Below, in pieces: positions 1 to 12,319 of a stretch of DNA of 64,000 nt (within the stretch, counting starts at the first letter, position 1; each line of letters starts with the position of its first letter). The notes under the pieces were generated by a model. The model was not told the DNA's origin, did not search any database, and saw nothing but the letters and a program-made list of their open reading frames with translations. The position numbers were made by a program, and so were the translations under genes. Source of the DNA: Colius striatus (taxonomy: Eukaryota > Chordata > Aves > Coliiformes > Coliidae); assembly GCF_028858725.1 (NCBI RefSeq), contig NC_084790.1, positions 32,591,031 to 32,655,030 of the forward strand, written 5' to 3'.

Positions 1-1890
1 TCCTTAAGGGTCCTTCTTCATTCAGCATAACAAATGGAGTGTACTTGAGGAATGAACTAGGGTTACATGGTGATTAAAGATCTATGTGCTTTACTACAAG
101 GTCAAAAGGAAAAGGAAATGGTAAAAAAATTAACAATACAGAGATAGATTCTACTCCAGGCTCTGCTACTGACTTTACAGGTGATACTAAACAAGTCTTT
201 TATCGCAAAATTTGCCCAGTTTTTCATTCACTATGTATTTCTCATTTTCTGATTTATCAAATTAGGATTCCAGCTCTGATCTGTAAAGTTCTTACAATAC
301 AATGATGAATAAAACAACACATACTTAGAACATGTGAAATGCTTTGACATCCTACAAGATCATTTCTAGTTATTTTAGCTGAAGCAAACTTAATAAAATC
401 CATACTGTTTTAGTCTCTCACATTCTTAGTTCCTTATCTTTAAAACAGGAATAAGGACTTTTAGATTTTCCATTAAAATCAATTTCCTTTTATTTATTTG
501 AAGGTCTAAGCCATTACTTGCATCAGTGTCTTGGAAGAAAGCTGAGAGGAAAGTAGTCATTGTTTATGCAGCAAAACATTTTAATTCAGTCATGCTTAAG
601 TCATGCAAATGTATTTACTGAGTTTCTTGGTCTCATGGTAAGGAAGGAAAGTCCTGAGGAAAAAATGGTTATATATTCAGTAGTAATGATAATATCATTA
701 TTTTTATACATGATAATTAAGGCTGTACAGAAAGTTTGTACACTTTCTAACATTTAAGTACTTGTTCTTTTATTGTAACTTCAGCTAGCTTTAACTGTTT
801 TGTATGAAATGTGGACATATACATACACAAACAGTGAGAGAAGCTAACAAGAGTCAGAGGAATTCTATTTGAAATGTTCCCTATATAAATAATGACAAGA
901 AGTTTGCAGGTAAGAGATTTACTATATTATTGAATAGGTTTTAAGACTTAAAAAAAAAAACCAAAACAGTTGTATAAAACTGAACAGCAATTACTGTAAG
1001 CAAATACAAAACAGCAAAATGAAAATCAAGCGTCTGATTATGAGGGCCAAAAATGCATGTAAAGATTTATGTCCATCTTAGAACCAGACTCATATCAAAC
1101 CAGGACCATCAAACAAAGGTATTCATTTTTTAAGGTATCAAGGAATGTGCCTAGTGAAATTTTTTACCTTCATACAGAACAAAGTATGTTTAATATAGCA
1201 TGTGGTTGAATTGTCTATATTGCTACTGCCACTCAATATGTAATTGTCTTTTTAAAGTTGAATCAATACTCATCTTTTTGGTACACTGAAGCCTCTAACC
1301 TGATGAGTATCTGTTGTTGAACACATGCAAGTCCTTTGTATCAAAGTGGTTTGCAAATTGTACCAAAATGGTTTACAAGCGTGTTGTGTGTTGCAAGTGA
1401 ACATTTACATATCCACACTTTAGCGTCAGCCAAAACAACAGTCTGTCAAATTTTACTTAGTACTACTAACAAAGATGTGATTTACTGACATGAACAGGGT
1501 ATTGTGTCTGCCTGTATACTTCCCTGGGCAATGGCTTTCTAGTGGCCTGGTACAGTTACCTGATTTTTCCAGACAAATTGGAATTCCATTACTATAATTT
1601 GAAATGCTTGAAAATCTTAGCTCAACAGAGACATTAGGTATAGGTTAAATCCAGTTGATCTCTGTGGGAATTACGCATATGATTAAGTGTTCTGATAAGT
1701 TTGTTTGTTTTAAACAAAAGTCACTATTAATGCTTAGTAAGAATACAGCACATCAGAACTCTGAGTAATGCAGTTACTCTGGAGTTAAATATGTACACTG
1801 CTTATAAACAAACTATCTCTTCTCTCAACATAGTGTTGAGAACGTAGAAGAATCCATTGCAATTAGAGCTCCTTAAGATGCGTCTGTTTG
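1..1890. other. AT-rich non-coding stretch, no gene seen
   Basis: Only short chance reading frames are present. I recognise no coding similarity, RNA gene or mobile element. If FAM174A ends near 5.3 kb, this is intergenic DNA downstream of it. Confidence 0.5.
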
Positions 1891-1892
1891 CC

Positions 1893-2035
1893 CATGATGG
1901 TAATTGCTGAATCATCTCCCTGTCCTTATCTCGACTTGTGACTCTCTTGCTATATTTCTCTCTGCCCTGGCCAGTTTAGGAGGGGGAGTGATAGAACCAC
2001 ACTTGGTCATCTGGCACCCAGACAGGGCTAAACTA
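1893..2035 (+). mobile_element. LTR fragment (3' end), same type as 30027-30709
   Basis: The segment resembles the last ~140 bases of the LTR at 30027-30709: both have TAATTGCTGA, then CTGTCCTTATCT, a TATATTTCTCTCT tract and CCAGTTTAG, and finish near a CTAAAC motif. It is an isolated, eroded piece with no 5' part. The match was made by eye within this window. Confidence 0.55.
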
Positions 2036-3529
2036 TTACATCTATTATCATCTAGAAAATGGCCTTCTTGGCTAAGTATGAGCTAAGAATGGGCTCTCCA
2101 CTGTTAGAAGAGAGTTGTTAACTTCTCTCTGAAGCAGAGATGGCTTCTGCTATATACAAGACTGTAGTCCAGTCTCATACTTTAAATGAAAAATATCTTC
2201 CAAATCAAATATTGAAATTGAATCATGAAAATACCAAAGTATTATCACCTTGCCATTTAACTAGAAACAAATTTTAAGAAGCTGTAGTTCTAATTTTACT
2301 AAATAAAGCACATTCACAACAACATTCTATTGCTTTTGCTCACTAGAGAATGGGACCTATGGCACCCAAAACTGAAGTATTTGCTGCAAGAATCAAATTG
2401 ACAATTCTAAATGTTTCAATAGGATTTTCATCTAAAATGTCTCGTTCAAGACAAGTCTCACACTTTTGCGTAAGAACTGTTGACAACAATTTACTACAGT
2501 GATTGTTACAACTCCTTGCACTCAAAAGCATGGGTGACCAGTGATAACTGTAGCATTATCCAGCTAGATGGCCTGAATCTTCGATCTTAAAATTTCTTTT
2601 TTATGGAAGAATTATTTACTTAAAGTTCTAAATTATGAACCAGAGGAAAAAAACCCCTAAACTAAACCTTTGTGACTTACATTTTTTTTAACCATAATTT
2701 TGCCCTTTTATCATTTTAGAAAGAAAAGAAAACTGAATCCAACATGGGAATTCTAATTTTCATTAAAAATCTGAAATGTTAGGAAAAATTCTCTGATTTC
2801 AGTTACAGTACTTGTCATAAAAATGTACAGAATCATAGTTACAGTGTTTTGAGGAAAATATTTAAATTTCATAGGTACTGAAGACAGATGTATCTGCACC
2901 AAGGACAACATAGTTCTTATTCAAGCAGCAAAATAAAGAATAACATATTTTACAAGTTTTTCACATATCCTACTTGAGCTTTTTCTTGAAACTTACGACA
3001 ACACATGTGAATTTAAAGTTTTTTCTCAACGGTAACTAGAGTTGCCAACGTAATCAATGAAAATCTTAATCACTCTCTCCTATTTATATCCTGAAGACTA
3101 CAAACACCTCAGATACCTCAATATTGCTTACTGGAGCTCAACTATTTCTGTATTATATTAGTAGAGACCACATAACATTGGAGAAAAGCACTACAGCTGC
3201 TCATGTAAATAAGCTGTGCTCTCACAGCATCTTCAGGAAAATGAATGTCATCATGTCCTGGCTTGGTATGAACAAAGCTCTAGAACCTCAGCCCTGCTTG
3301 TAGATATAGAATATATGTATAGTTATTTGTATTCAATTTAGAACCCTATTTTCTGCACATTTACTTTGTAGTATTGAAGGGTTCCAATGCTGCTACAAAA
3401 TCTAATGCTTTAAACAGAAGTATTTAGAGCATTAAAATTGAAAATATGATAGCTTATCTTTTATATGGGTAGAGGCAGAGCATGGTTTTGGGTAGTAGAG
3501 TTCATTTTTTCCCTAATAGCTGATACAGA
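2036..3529. other. AT-rich non-coding stretch, nothing recognised
   Basis: No supported ORF, repeat family or RNA gene was seen between the two LTR fragments. Confidence 0.45.
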
Positions 3530-3668
3530 CCTGTGTCTTGGGTTTATTCTGAAAAGAACATTGATAACACAGGGACGTCTCAGTTATTGCTGAGCAGCAC
3601 TTGCACAGCTTCAAGGGTGTGAGTGAGTAGCTGTGTGGTGTTTGGTTGCTGAGGGGGGTTAAACCATG
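3530..3668 (+). mobile_element. Fragment of avian ERVL-type LTR
   Basis: The sequence contains an interval typical of abundant avian ERVL LTRs (GATAACACAGGGACGT, then TTATTGCTGAGCAG) and later GGTTAAACCATGA, which resembles the usual LTR 3' end. The middle is missing. Family assignment rests on memory of avian LTRs. Confidence 0.55.
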
Positions 3669-5284
3669 ATGTAAGAAAAAAACGTTTTTATTTCAGAAGT
3701 TTGTAAAATTCAGAAAATGAACTGAATGCAAATTGCAAAAGTTACACAGGTGCCTCCAATCACTAAGTTAATACCTAACACTTCAGACCAACCTCTTCCA
3801 TCTCATAAGGGGGAAAACCATGCCAAAGGGGAAATGTTATTTTGACAGCTGTGACTATCAGATGAAAGCTCAAACATGCATACTGCACTCAGCCAAGATA
3901 CATAAATGATTAAGGCTAAGTGTTGCTTCAGCAGGAAATGGCACTTGTAATGACTGTTGTCTGAGAACTGAATCTACACAGCATAAAACAGCATTTCACA
4001 AATACATGATCCAAACAAACAGTTTGATTTGGATAACAAATAGGCAATTTTATGAAACAGGCAAATGGTTCCTTTCCAGAATGAAATGTATTACATTACC
4101 TATACCATAAGAGTAGCAGGAAAGAAACAGAGGGTGCTTTGTTTAAACAAGACTGAGGGGGAATATAATGATCTTAAAATACATGGAGATCTGCAATAGT
4201 ATGAAGCACTTTATACCATTCATCATAGCTTAAGTCTAACAGTCTTAAAATCACTAAAAATGAGACTTAGATTACACATCAGGAAAAACAAAATTATAAA
4301 CCAATCTGCTAGAAAGGACAGTTAGGCTTTGAACTAGATTTCTCAACTTACTTGAATAATTTTAATACCTGAAGGCCTAAGACTAGCTTTCAGAAATTTT
4401 GCAACAATGTTTATGTATTTGCTCCAGCTGTGATTAGTTGCTTAATATGTATCTTCAGAAAACTATGTTCTCTGTGTTTAGAAAGATCAGAGGCCTTTAG
4501 ATTCTACCAGAGCACAGAATAAGAACACCTGTGTTTGGTCTGAATAGAAATCCACCTAGTCACACATCTTTTCTTGGACAGTGCCCAGGGCAGGTTCAAG
4601 AGAACAAGATCAGTGCAAACATACTGCACTTCCCCTGGAGAATCTCCAAGTTTCAAAATATTGTATGGCATTATAGGCTTTTGAATGAAGTAATTTCCTG
4701 CAGATGTCTGTGCTAGTCTAAAATCCATAAAACTAGGAGCTTAATTAAGATTCTTCAACAGAGGTTTAAGATAGAACTCACAAAAAAATGACTCAGTAGT
4801 TGTAATCAGTAGTTTTAACAGCAAAAAGAAATTGCAACACAGAGTTTTACAATATGCTATCAACAGTCCTAAAGTTATAGTATTGAAGTATCACTCCAAA
4901 TGCTAGGAACACTGTCAACAGTTGTTTGTTCAAAGTTTACATAAAACATACTAATTCTGTTAAAAAGAAGGTCTTAACACAAAAGGTAGTTGTTTGGCTT
5001 TTTATTTGTAAACAAAAAAGCATCTCCTGAACTAAAATAAAGTTCTAACAATTCTGAGGAGTCCACAGAGGCTACGTTCACTTACAATTTCATATCAGCT
5101 AAAAATGTGTTAACATTCCAGGTTACTGTAGAAAAAATATATACCACACTCATGGCGTACAAGATTTGTAGCAAGCAAAAAATGCCCTGTTTTAAAAGCA
5201 ATCTGCCTTCCACATAGGTTTTCAATTTCGTGCACTCTCTCTTTGTAGGCTTTACATTTAGAATCTTCTATATACAAAAAGGTA
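3669..5284. other. AT-rich non-coding stretch, nothing recognised
   Basis: No coding similarity or repeat was recognised. It lies just beyond the proposed FAM174A poly(A) site. Confidence 0.4.
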
Positions 5285-7622
5285 CAACAAGTTGGTACAG
5301 TGTTTATTGCAAAAAGTTACAGATGTCATAATATACACAGATTAAATAAGTCCCCCCAACTTGCATACCCTTTTGCTTCTCATTCCTCCCATGACGCAGT
5401 CTCCATCTCTGGTTCTAAGATTAAGTTTTTTCATTGAAAGGCACGTACTTCTCTACAACAGAAGAAACAGTTGCATTAATCTGAAATGCCCTGTTTCAAG
5501 GGGAACTTTAGCCTACACATTTCAAGATCGAATATCACAAAAAACATAGATATATAGCATTTTATTATTAAATTTCCCTACAAAAATCTCATAGTTACGA
5601 TATTACTGTGAAGCAAAATGCCATAAAACTCCATTCATTTTAACCTCTCGAGGCTCATGAGTTCCTCTTCAAACTTCATTAACTCTTAAGAGCATTCCAT
5701 AACTGCAATGTTACAAAACTATTAAGTACTTCTCCTTGTGCCTTGCAGTGTAGTGATTAGTTTGTGTATAAAGTGATTTAAAGAGGATTGTAAATTATTA
5801 GTGTGATATACCTTTGAGAAACAAAGACCTGGTATTAGGATACTGTATTTCTCTGAACATGTAAGTAAAGTTGCATAATGAAAAAACAAAGGTTCAAATT
5901 TCAAGCTTTGACAATTAATAGTATGGCATTGAAGAAAATGGATAAAATAACCCATTCAGATAAACTGCCCCAAACTGAAGAGATATAGAGGCTGGCTACA
6001 TGGTTGATAGGTGACAGTGGGAGTACGCTGAGATTGTATCTATGTTCCAAGAGAATCTGTGTTACAGCAGAGGGCACTGTGGACTTTTTTCACATAGCTT
6101 TGAAAGAAAATATCAACACTTGAACTAACACTGCTGTCCTAATTTTAGGAAAGAAGACAGATTCCCTGTCTAGCCTTTGAAAGGCTCAAATACACTTGGC
6201 AGATAACCCAAAACAATTCTATAGAGATTTCTAATATATGCATACAGTGCTGTGGCATCGCAGAGTGGATGCTACTTCAGTCTATTAAAAGGTCATAAAG
6301 AAGGAAAAGAACTATTTTCTATATAAGACAATGCTTCTATAACTTGTTCTCCATTACAAATGCATACGAAGCCATCAGAACATTCAGATTACAATTTCTT
6401 ATAATCACATTTAGTTTTTTAGTGACTTCTGAGTTATGAGGATAAGAAACTTCTGAACTGAATAAGCTGATAATTGACTGTAGTTAATCAAAACTGTAAC
6501 TGTCATTTACTTTACAAAGGACTAAACTAAAGGCCCCTCTTCCTTGTTCCCCAATTAGTTGCTCCAAGTCTGACTGGATATATATGCGGCTTAAAAAGCA
6601 ACCAACCACAGCTCTGAATTACTCAAATGTCAGGACAAAGTGTAATGACATCTCTTGGGAATATCTGAGTATCATCATCAGTTTATTTTCAGCAACTCTG
6701 ACAACTCACGTATTTAGTACTCCCTTTGGTCATTCTTGGTTAAGTAGTAACATAAAGACTGATTACTAAGCTTCAGTGTTGATGCAAAAGGCTTAATAGA
6801 CACAAAGGGAAACAAATTAACTGAAAAAAAAGCACATTCCCAATTACAGATTTTTAAGTCCTGTACATCAGTTTTCAAACTTCCCTCCCAGCAATGCCAT
6901 TGCTTTGCAAGTTTGGACCGTATTTTATCCAGCTGTTCTTTTAAAATTTTGAGAGCTCTCCCACCATGGAAAACAAAGCAACATCTCAATATTTATAAAT
7001 GACGTATATTCACATGATTTTACTTTTCCCTCTTTGCCTTAGAGTTTTAAGAATGTGCCTCTTCAGACTGAAAGACAGTCAACAAGCAGGTATACACTCC
7101 AGCATCTCCCTAGTGTGTTTGTGTACCAAAAAGAGAAAAGTAAAACAAAAATACAGACATCAGTATAAATCACACTTCCTTTACTTACTGTTCTCACTTT
7201 CATTTTCATCCTTATGCATCCTGTCAGGGACAAGAATGAAACAACTGAAGTATCTAAACCAAATACGACCACTATCTGCTTTACATGCTTGGGTATGACT
7301 ATGATTGCAAAATGCTTTTGCCTTAAAGTACTGTGAATATTAAATACTCCTACAATGAAATACTTGAACAAAAATTATTTATCCCTGAAAGTGTTTAGAA
7401 ACTTAGAAGGGAAAAAAAATTAATCAGAAATTTAGCCTCTGAAAAACTTAAAAATTTTAGTTAACTTTCCCTCTAACATTTTCATTGCTTCTATTTTAAG
7501 GTACACAAGAAGTTTAAAGACACAACCACATTGACACTTTGGGTTAGTTTTGTCATTTCAGACTTCAAAAATATTATCTTGTTTATCTTAATACACAGTA
7601 ATATTCAAGCTAGAAATTTTAT
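5285..7622 (-). other. FAM174A: Proposed FAM174A 3' untranslated region
   Basis: This is inferred as the region between the proposed terminal exon acceptor/stop and the candidate poly(A) signal. It has no long ORF and no recognisable CR1 or LTR insertion, unlike its surroundings, which fits transcribed sequence under mild constraint. A 2.3-kb untranslated region is plausible. The extent depends wholly on the two end points being right. Confidence 0.35.
5303..5308 (-). promoter_or_regulatory. FAM174A: Candidate FAM174A poly(A) signal
   Basis: On the minus strand this reads AATAAA. It is followed within about 15-35 bases by a T/GT-rich stretch (CTTGTTGT, then a T run), the usual layout of a cleavage signal. 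Other AATAAA hexamers occur upstream, for example near 6682 and 5562, so this is only the best-looking candidate. Confidence 0.35.
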
Positions 7623-7626
7623 TTAC
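7623..7626 (-). CDS. FAM174A: FAM174A terminal coding exon (proposed): one base plus stop
   Basis: Exon 2 ends with the first two bases of an arginine codon (AG) at a GT donor, so the last exon must begin with A or G followed by a stop if the protein ends, as family members do, in a tail of basic residues. Scanning the minus strand left of exon 2, the best fit is here: a pyrimidine-rich tract with a TTAAC branch-like motif, then CTACAG, then G and TAA. That gives Arg-stop and a 140-residue protein. Competing sites (near 11112, 7270 and 2008) have poorer pyrimidine tracts. The acceptor and the frame rule are seen; using it as exon 3 is inference, and RNA data could place the exon elsewhere. 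Confidence 0.45.
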
Positions 7627-7819
7627 CTGTAGAATGAGAGTTAAACAGCAACCTACTAACATAAAAGACACAGGCTGCTATGTTAATATCTGGAAAGCTC
7701 AATAAAATCCCCCCAAAATGTCTAAAATAGGTAAATTTTAGTTATTATATGCAGTCAAAAATCACCATACTTATCTACATGCACAAGACAAGTATAGTTT
7801 AATACTGCTTCTTAAAGTG

Positions 7820-7997
7820 GTACTTCCAGATGGTAGAGTTCAAGATCCTGTGTGGAAGAGGCAGGACACAAAGCAGGACTGTGACCCTGGATTTCAGGCA
7901 AGCTGACTTTGGCCTCTTCTAAGACCTACTTGGATGGATCACAGGGACTATGATTCTAGCCGGTAGAAGTGAGAGTTGGTCAATGTTCAAGCACCAC
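7820..7997 (+). mobile_element. CR1 LINE, 5' part (split by a solo LTR)
   Basis: This matches the end of the CR1 endonuclease and linker part of ORF2 as judged from the parallel copy at 58810-59752 (shared: CTTCTAAGACCTACTTGG-like text, then TTGGTCAAT and TTCAAGCACCAC). The element stops in the middle of that motif at 7997 and resumes at 8662. The left edge is approximate. Confidence 0.75.
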
Positions 7998-8655
7998 TGT
8001 TGGGGCCTGGGCTATAATGAATGTTATGGAGTCAGTCAGAAACGAAGAAAGTCTGCAGTTTGTCTTTGAATTGCCTTCTACAGCAAAAAAGGACAGAAAA
8101 GAATGCCTATGTGATAGCAAGCTTGAGCAAGGGGAAAACAGCAGATTGTAACAGAAACAAGGTCAAAGCAAGAAGATAGGACAGGACATTAAACAGGACA
8201 TTGTTAGAAGTCTGAATAAAGCATTCAATTTAGCATTATATGACTGTACTAGACTAATAAATTGTAACATATGTAACTAACAATACTATAAAGTTAACTA
8301 AATGTAAGGTAAGCATAACCATAGTGTGAGAGAAAACTAACTGAAGGTCGAACAGATGGGGTGATATTTTAGACACAATAAGGCTGATGTTTTAGGCACA
8401 ATAAGGATGGGGTTTTTACACAATGAGGTTGGTGTTTAAGTTGTTACAAAAATGAAACTTTGAGGCCTTATGCATAGCACGTGATGCTTAGGATTAACTT
8501 TCTGACATGAACTGTAGCACGTACACAGCATTTGGAAAATGTATGTAAGTGATGATTATGTGACAATAAATTGGAGCTGATGCACATCATACTGGTGTCT
8601 GGTCACTCCCGTGACCAGAAGAACAACCCCTGCACAAAGTAAAAGGAACCCTGCA
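7998..8655 (+). mobile_element. Solo LTR nested in CR1, 658 bp
   Basis: It begins TGTTGGGGCC and ends CCTGCA, carries an AATAAA signal at 8565-8570, and splits a continuous CR1. Flanks CACCAC (7992-7997) and CATCAC (8656-8661) make a 6-bp target duplication with one mismatch, the size typical of ERVK-like (class II) elements. It holds no internal retroviral genes. Insertion is younger than the CR1. Confidence 0.75.
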
Positions 8656-8661
8656 CATCAC

Positions 8662-10674
8662 TTCCTCTAAATCCAGGATTAGTGAGTCCCAACATGTAAG
8701 AAAGAAGGAAAAAGAGGTAGCGGGCCTCCATGGATGAGCAAGGATCTGCTGGGACAACTCAGGCAGAAAGCAGTGATCTATGAGAGGTGGAAACAGGGGC
8801 TGGCTTGGCATACAGGGGTGCAACTAGGAAGGCTAGATAGAGCCCTTCTAGAATTAAATTCAGCCAGGGAAGTTAAGGACAGCAATAAGGCATTTTTCAA
8901 GTACATCAGCAGCAGAAGGATGGCGAGGGGTAATGTGGGCCCACTGCTAAACGTAGAGGGTGCCCTGGTGACTTGAGGATGCAGAGAAAGCTGAAGTACT
9001 GAATGACTTTTTTGCTTCAGTCTTTATGGCCAAGGCCAGCCCTTGGGAAGCCCAGTCCAGCAAGGATAACAGGATGGCCAGGACAGCAGAGGACTTGCCC
9101 TAGGTGGAGGAGGTTAAAGACTTTTTGGCCAAACTTAAGGCTCATAATAAGTCAATGGGTCCTGATAGGATGCATCCTAGAGTGCCGAGGGAGCTGGCTG
9201 ATGTGATTGCTAAGCCTCTCTCCATCATTTTTGAACAATCATGGAGGACAGGAGAGGTGCCTGAAGACTGCAGAAAGGCCAATGTCACTCCAGTCTTCAA
9301 AAAGAGCAGGAAGGACGACCCAGGAAACTACAGACTGGTCAGCCTCACCTCCATCCCTGGAAAGGTGATGGAACAACTCATCCTGAATGTTGTAACTAAA
9401 CATATGAAGGAAAAGGTGGTTATGAGGGGGAGTCAACATGGATTCACCACGGGGAAATCCTGTTTGACTAAACTGATAGCCTTCTATGAGTGCATAACCA
9501 GCTGGCTAGATGAGGGAAAAGCAGTGGATGTCATCTACCTTGACTTCAAGGAAGGCTTTTGGCACTATCTCCCATAACATCCTCATCAGAAAGTTCAGGC
9601 AGTGTGGCTTGGATGAGTGGACAGTGAGGTGGATCGAAAGCTGGCTGAATGACAGAGCCCAGAGGGTGGTGAACAACGGCACAGAATTGAGTTGGAGGCC
9701 TGTGGCCAGTGGAGTTCCACAGGGATTGGTTCTGAGGCCAGTTTGTTCAACATCTTCATCAACGACCTGGATGAGGGGACACAGTGTACCCTCAGCAAGT
9801 TGGCTGATGACACCAAACTGGGAGGACTGGCTGATTCCCCAGAAGGCTGTGCTGCCATTCAGCGAGATCTCGACCAGCTTGCAGAGAGAAACCTCATGAG
9901 GTTCAGCAAGGACAAGTGCAGAGTCCTGCATCTGGGAAGGAACAACCCCATGCACCAGTCCAGGCTGGGGGTCAAACTGCTGGAGAGTAGCTCTGCAGAG
10001 AGAGATCTGGGAGTCTTGATTGATAATAAACTGAACATGAGCCAGCAATGTGCTCTCGTGGCCAAGAAGGCCAATGGCATCCTGGGATGAATCAAGAAGA
10101 GTGTGGCCAGCAGGTCAAGGGAGGTTCTTCTCCCTCTCTACTCTGCCCTGGTGAGGCCTCATCTGGAGTCCTCTGTCCAGTTCTGGGCTCCTCAGCTCAA
10201 GAGGGACAGAGAACTTCTGGAGAGAGTCCAGCACAGGGCCACCAAGATGATCAGGGGACTGGAGCATGTTTCATACGAGGAAAGGCGGTAGGAACTGGGA
10301 CTGTTTAGTCTAGAAAAGAGAAGACTGAGGGGGATCTTATTAATATTTACAAATATCTAAGTGGTGGGTGTCAGGAGGTTGGGACATCCCTTTTTTCTAT
10401 AGTAGCTAGCAACAGAACTATGTGTAATGGGATGAAGCTGGAACACAGAAAGTTCCACTTAAACATAAGAAAAAACTATTTTACTGTGAGGGTGATGGAG
10501 CAGTGGCACAGGCTGCCCAGAGGGGTTGTGGAGTCTCCTTCCATGGAAGTTTTCAAGACCCACCTGGACATGTTCCTATGTAACTTGATCTAGGTTGACC
10601 TTCTTCTGCAGGGGGGTTGGACTAGATGATCTCTAAAGGTCCCTTCCAACCCCTACCACTCTATGATTCTAAAC
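8662..10674 (+). mobile_element. CR1 LINE, reverse transcriptase region and 3' end
   Basis: This is a decayed non-LTR retrotransposon ORF2. One frame (9104-9577) carries the fingers/palm part of RT. Another (9692-10090) carries the LADD form of the catalytic box, at about residue 32 of that frame. Several frameshifts and stops separate these parts, so no functional protein remains. The end carries the standard CR1 tail (GGACTAGATGATCTCTAAAG, then CTATGATTCT). With 7820-7997 the copy is about 2.2 kb of a family that is 4.5 kb when complete. It lies in the proposed second intron of FAM174A. Confidence 0.9.
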
Positions 10675-12178
10675 ACACCTCCTCTGCAAAAGAAGACTCA
10701 GTACATACACCTGTTTAACATATTAATACTACTGTCTCTTTATTTAAGATAGTACTCTTAAGACATAATCATGTCCTTGAAGTGTAACATCAAATAAAGG
10801 CACGCTTTATCTCTAAATAAGCATACAAGAGTGTGAAGTAACCCTCATAAGATGAATACAATAATACTGTTCTTTATTGTGTAATACCATTTCTTACCAC
10901 TGCCTAGTCATATTATCATATTAATTCCTACTAAAAAACTCACTTGATAACTCTGTAAATAAATGTATATGAGGACTATCGTGTCAACTGTTCATCAAAC
11001 ACTTTTGAAGTCTAATAAGTATGCTGAGCTACAAGAGATGCTAAAAGATCTAAGAAAGACATTGAAGGACTTTCTGGATATAATAGTTGTTTCTGGTAAC
11101 AACTACCTATTACCTGATGGGTATAATTTATACCAGAACAAGACTAGTTATATGGAGTAATTGTAAGTGCCACATGACTCTAATGACAGGAACAGTAAAT
11201 TAAGTTATTCCAACTAATTTCTTCTAATGTATGGGGGAGAAAAAATGGAAAGAGTGACTTATGATAAAAATTTCGTCTGCAAGATTCTCCTTAAGGAGAC
11301 AATATAAAAAATTACTGAATATTTCACTTCAAGTGCCAGAACTCCATTCAAAATTGTTTCCTGGTAAACAGTGGAACATTTGACTTATTACTCCAGTATT
11401 TTATTTCATTTGAAACATCATGTATTGCATTTGTTGAATTGTTTTGCTTGAGACTTTAATTCAGTTTCACATTAAACAATGTTGAATCAATTGATAGCTA
11501 TGACTGGCAGAATTAAGCATTTTACCTCTTCTGATGCTTGACAGTAGTCCTCACTATGACAATTCTACCAATTTTTTACTGTCTTTGCATGTGCAGTGTG
11601 ATGGCATTATTTAGTATGGGAAACTTTTTTTTGAAGTCTGAATTGCAAAAGTTTAAGTTTGAACTGAACTTCATGTAAGGACAAAAAGGAAATACAACAA
11701 ATTTTTCCTGTATCTACATAGTTTCAAAGAGTAACTTAAGAATATGAACCTTCCCATGCAGCAGCACCAAAATTAAAACATAGTGCAGGACCATTATCAA
11801 CTTGAGCAAGGAAATAGTTCTCATAGGAGGGAATACACAGGAAAAATTGAAGACCATCCAAAATAAAGGGGAAAAAAAACCCAGAAACGTAAAATTTAGT
11901 TTTTTACTTTAACATAACCTGCAATAATGACACCGTATTTGTAATAAAAATATCTTACCTTCCTCTCCATTTCTCTGGAACTCATATGTTGAAGACAAAT
12001 GGTTTTTATCTTCTTGCCCACTAAATTCTTGCCCATTTAAAATTCAAGTGATCTTGACATCCCTTCTCCCAACTACACACATATGAAACACAGCAGTGAG
12101 CTTTCTCAGTGAAACTGCTTATCATCCGTACTCCTCCACTTCTATTGCAAGAAGTACATTCAACTTCTACATACAAAC
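10675..12178. other. FAM174A intron 2, unique AT-rich sequence
   Basis: No repeat or coding region was recognised. A good minus-strand donor-like site (AAG/GTAAGA) lies at 11957-11959 just past exon 2, but I see no convincing acceptor to pair with it. Confidence 0.45.
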
Positions 12179-12319
12179 CTTCGAGGATGATTGGCATCAA
12201 ATAGAGTTGTATCATCATCATCATCATCATCATCTTGCTCTAATGGGGTCAGCTCCACGTTTTCTACGTTTGTATCCAAAACTCCGTATCTTCGGGTTTT
12301 CCTGTTTGGCCTTCTGAGT
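12179..12319 (-). CDS. FAM174A: FAM174A exon 2 (cytoplasmic tail)
   Basis: This exon encodes the cytoplasmic tail of FAM174A: a basic membrane-proximal stretch ([15 protein letters not shown]), then an acidic part with eight aspartates (LEQ followed by D8), then the TLFDANHPR motif that marks the FAM174 (DUF1180) family. The minus-strand acceptor is TTTCAG/A and the donor AG/GTTTGT. Length is 141 bases, starting and ending in phase 2, matching exon 1. Reading on past the donor would add six unrelated residues before a stop, so splicing is the better model. The aspartate run is a pure GAT repeat on the coding strand and could vary in length. Identity is a firm recognition of the tail motif; a molecular role beyond being a small membrane protein is not established by this sequence. 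Confidence 0.92.

Noticed and set aside
11957..11976. Extra FAM174A mini-exon ending at a strong GTAAGA donor
   Set aside because: The donor is good, but the only upstream AG gives a ~17-base exon with a poor pyrimidine tract.
12160..12178. Reading FAM174A exon 2 through its donor to a nearby stop
   Set aside because: It adds residues (FVCRS) unlike the family end, and a usable donor sits exactly where the conserved tail stops.
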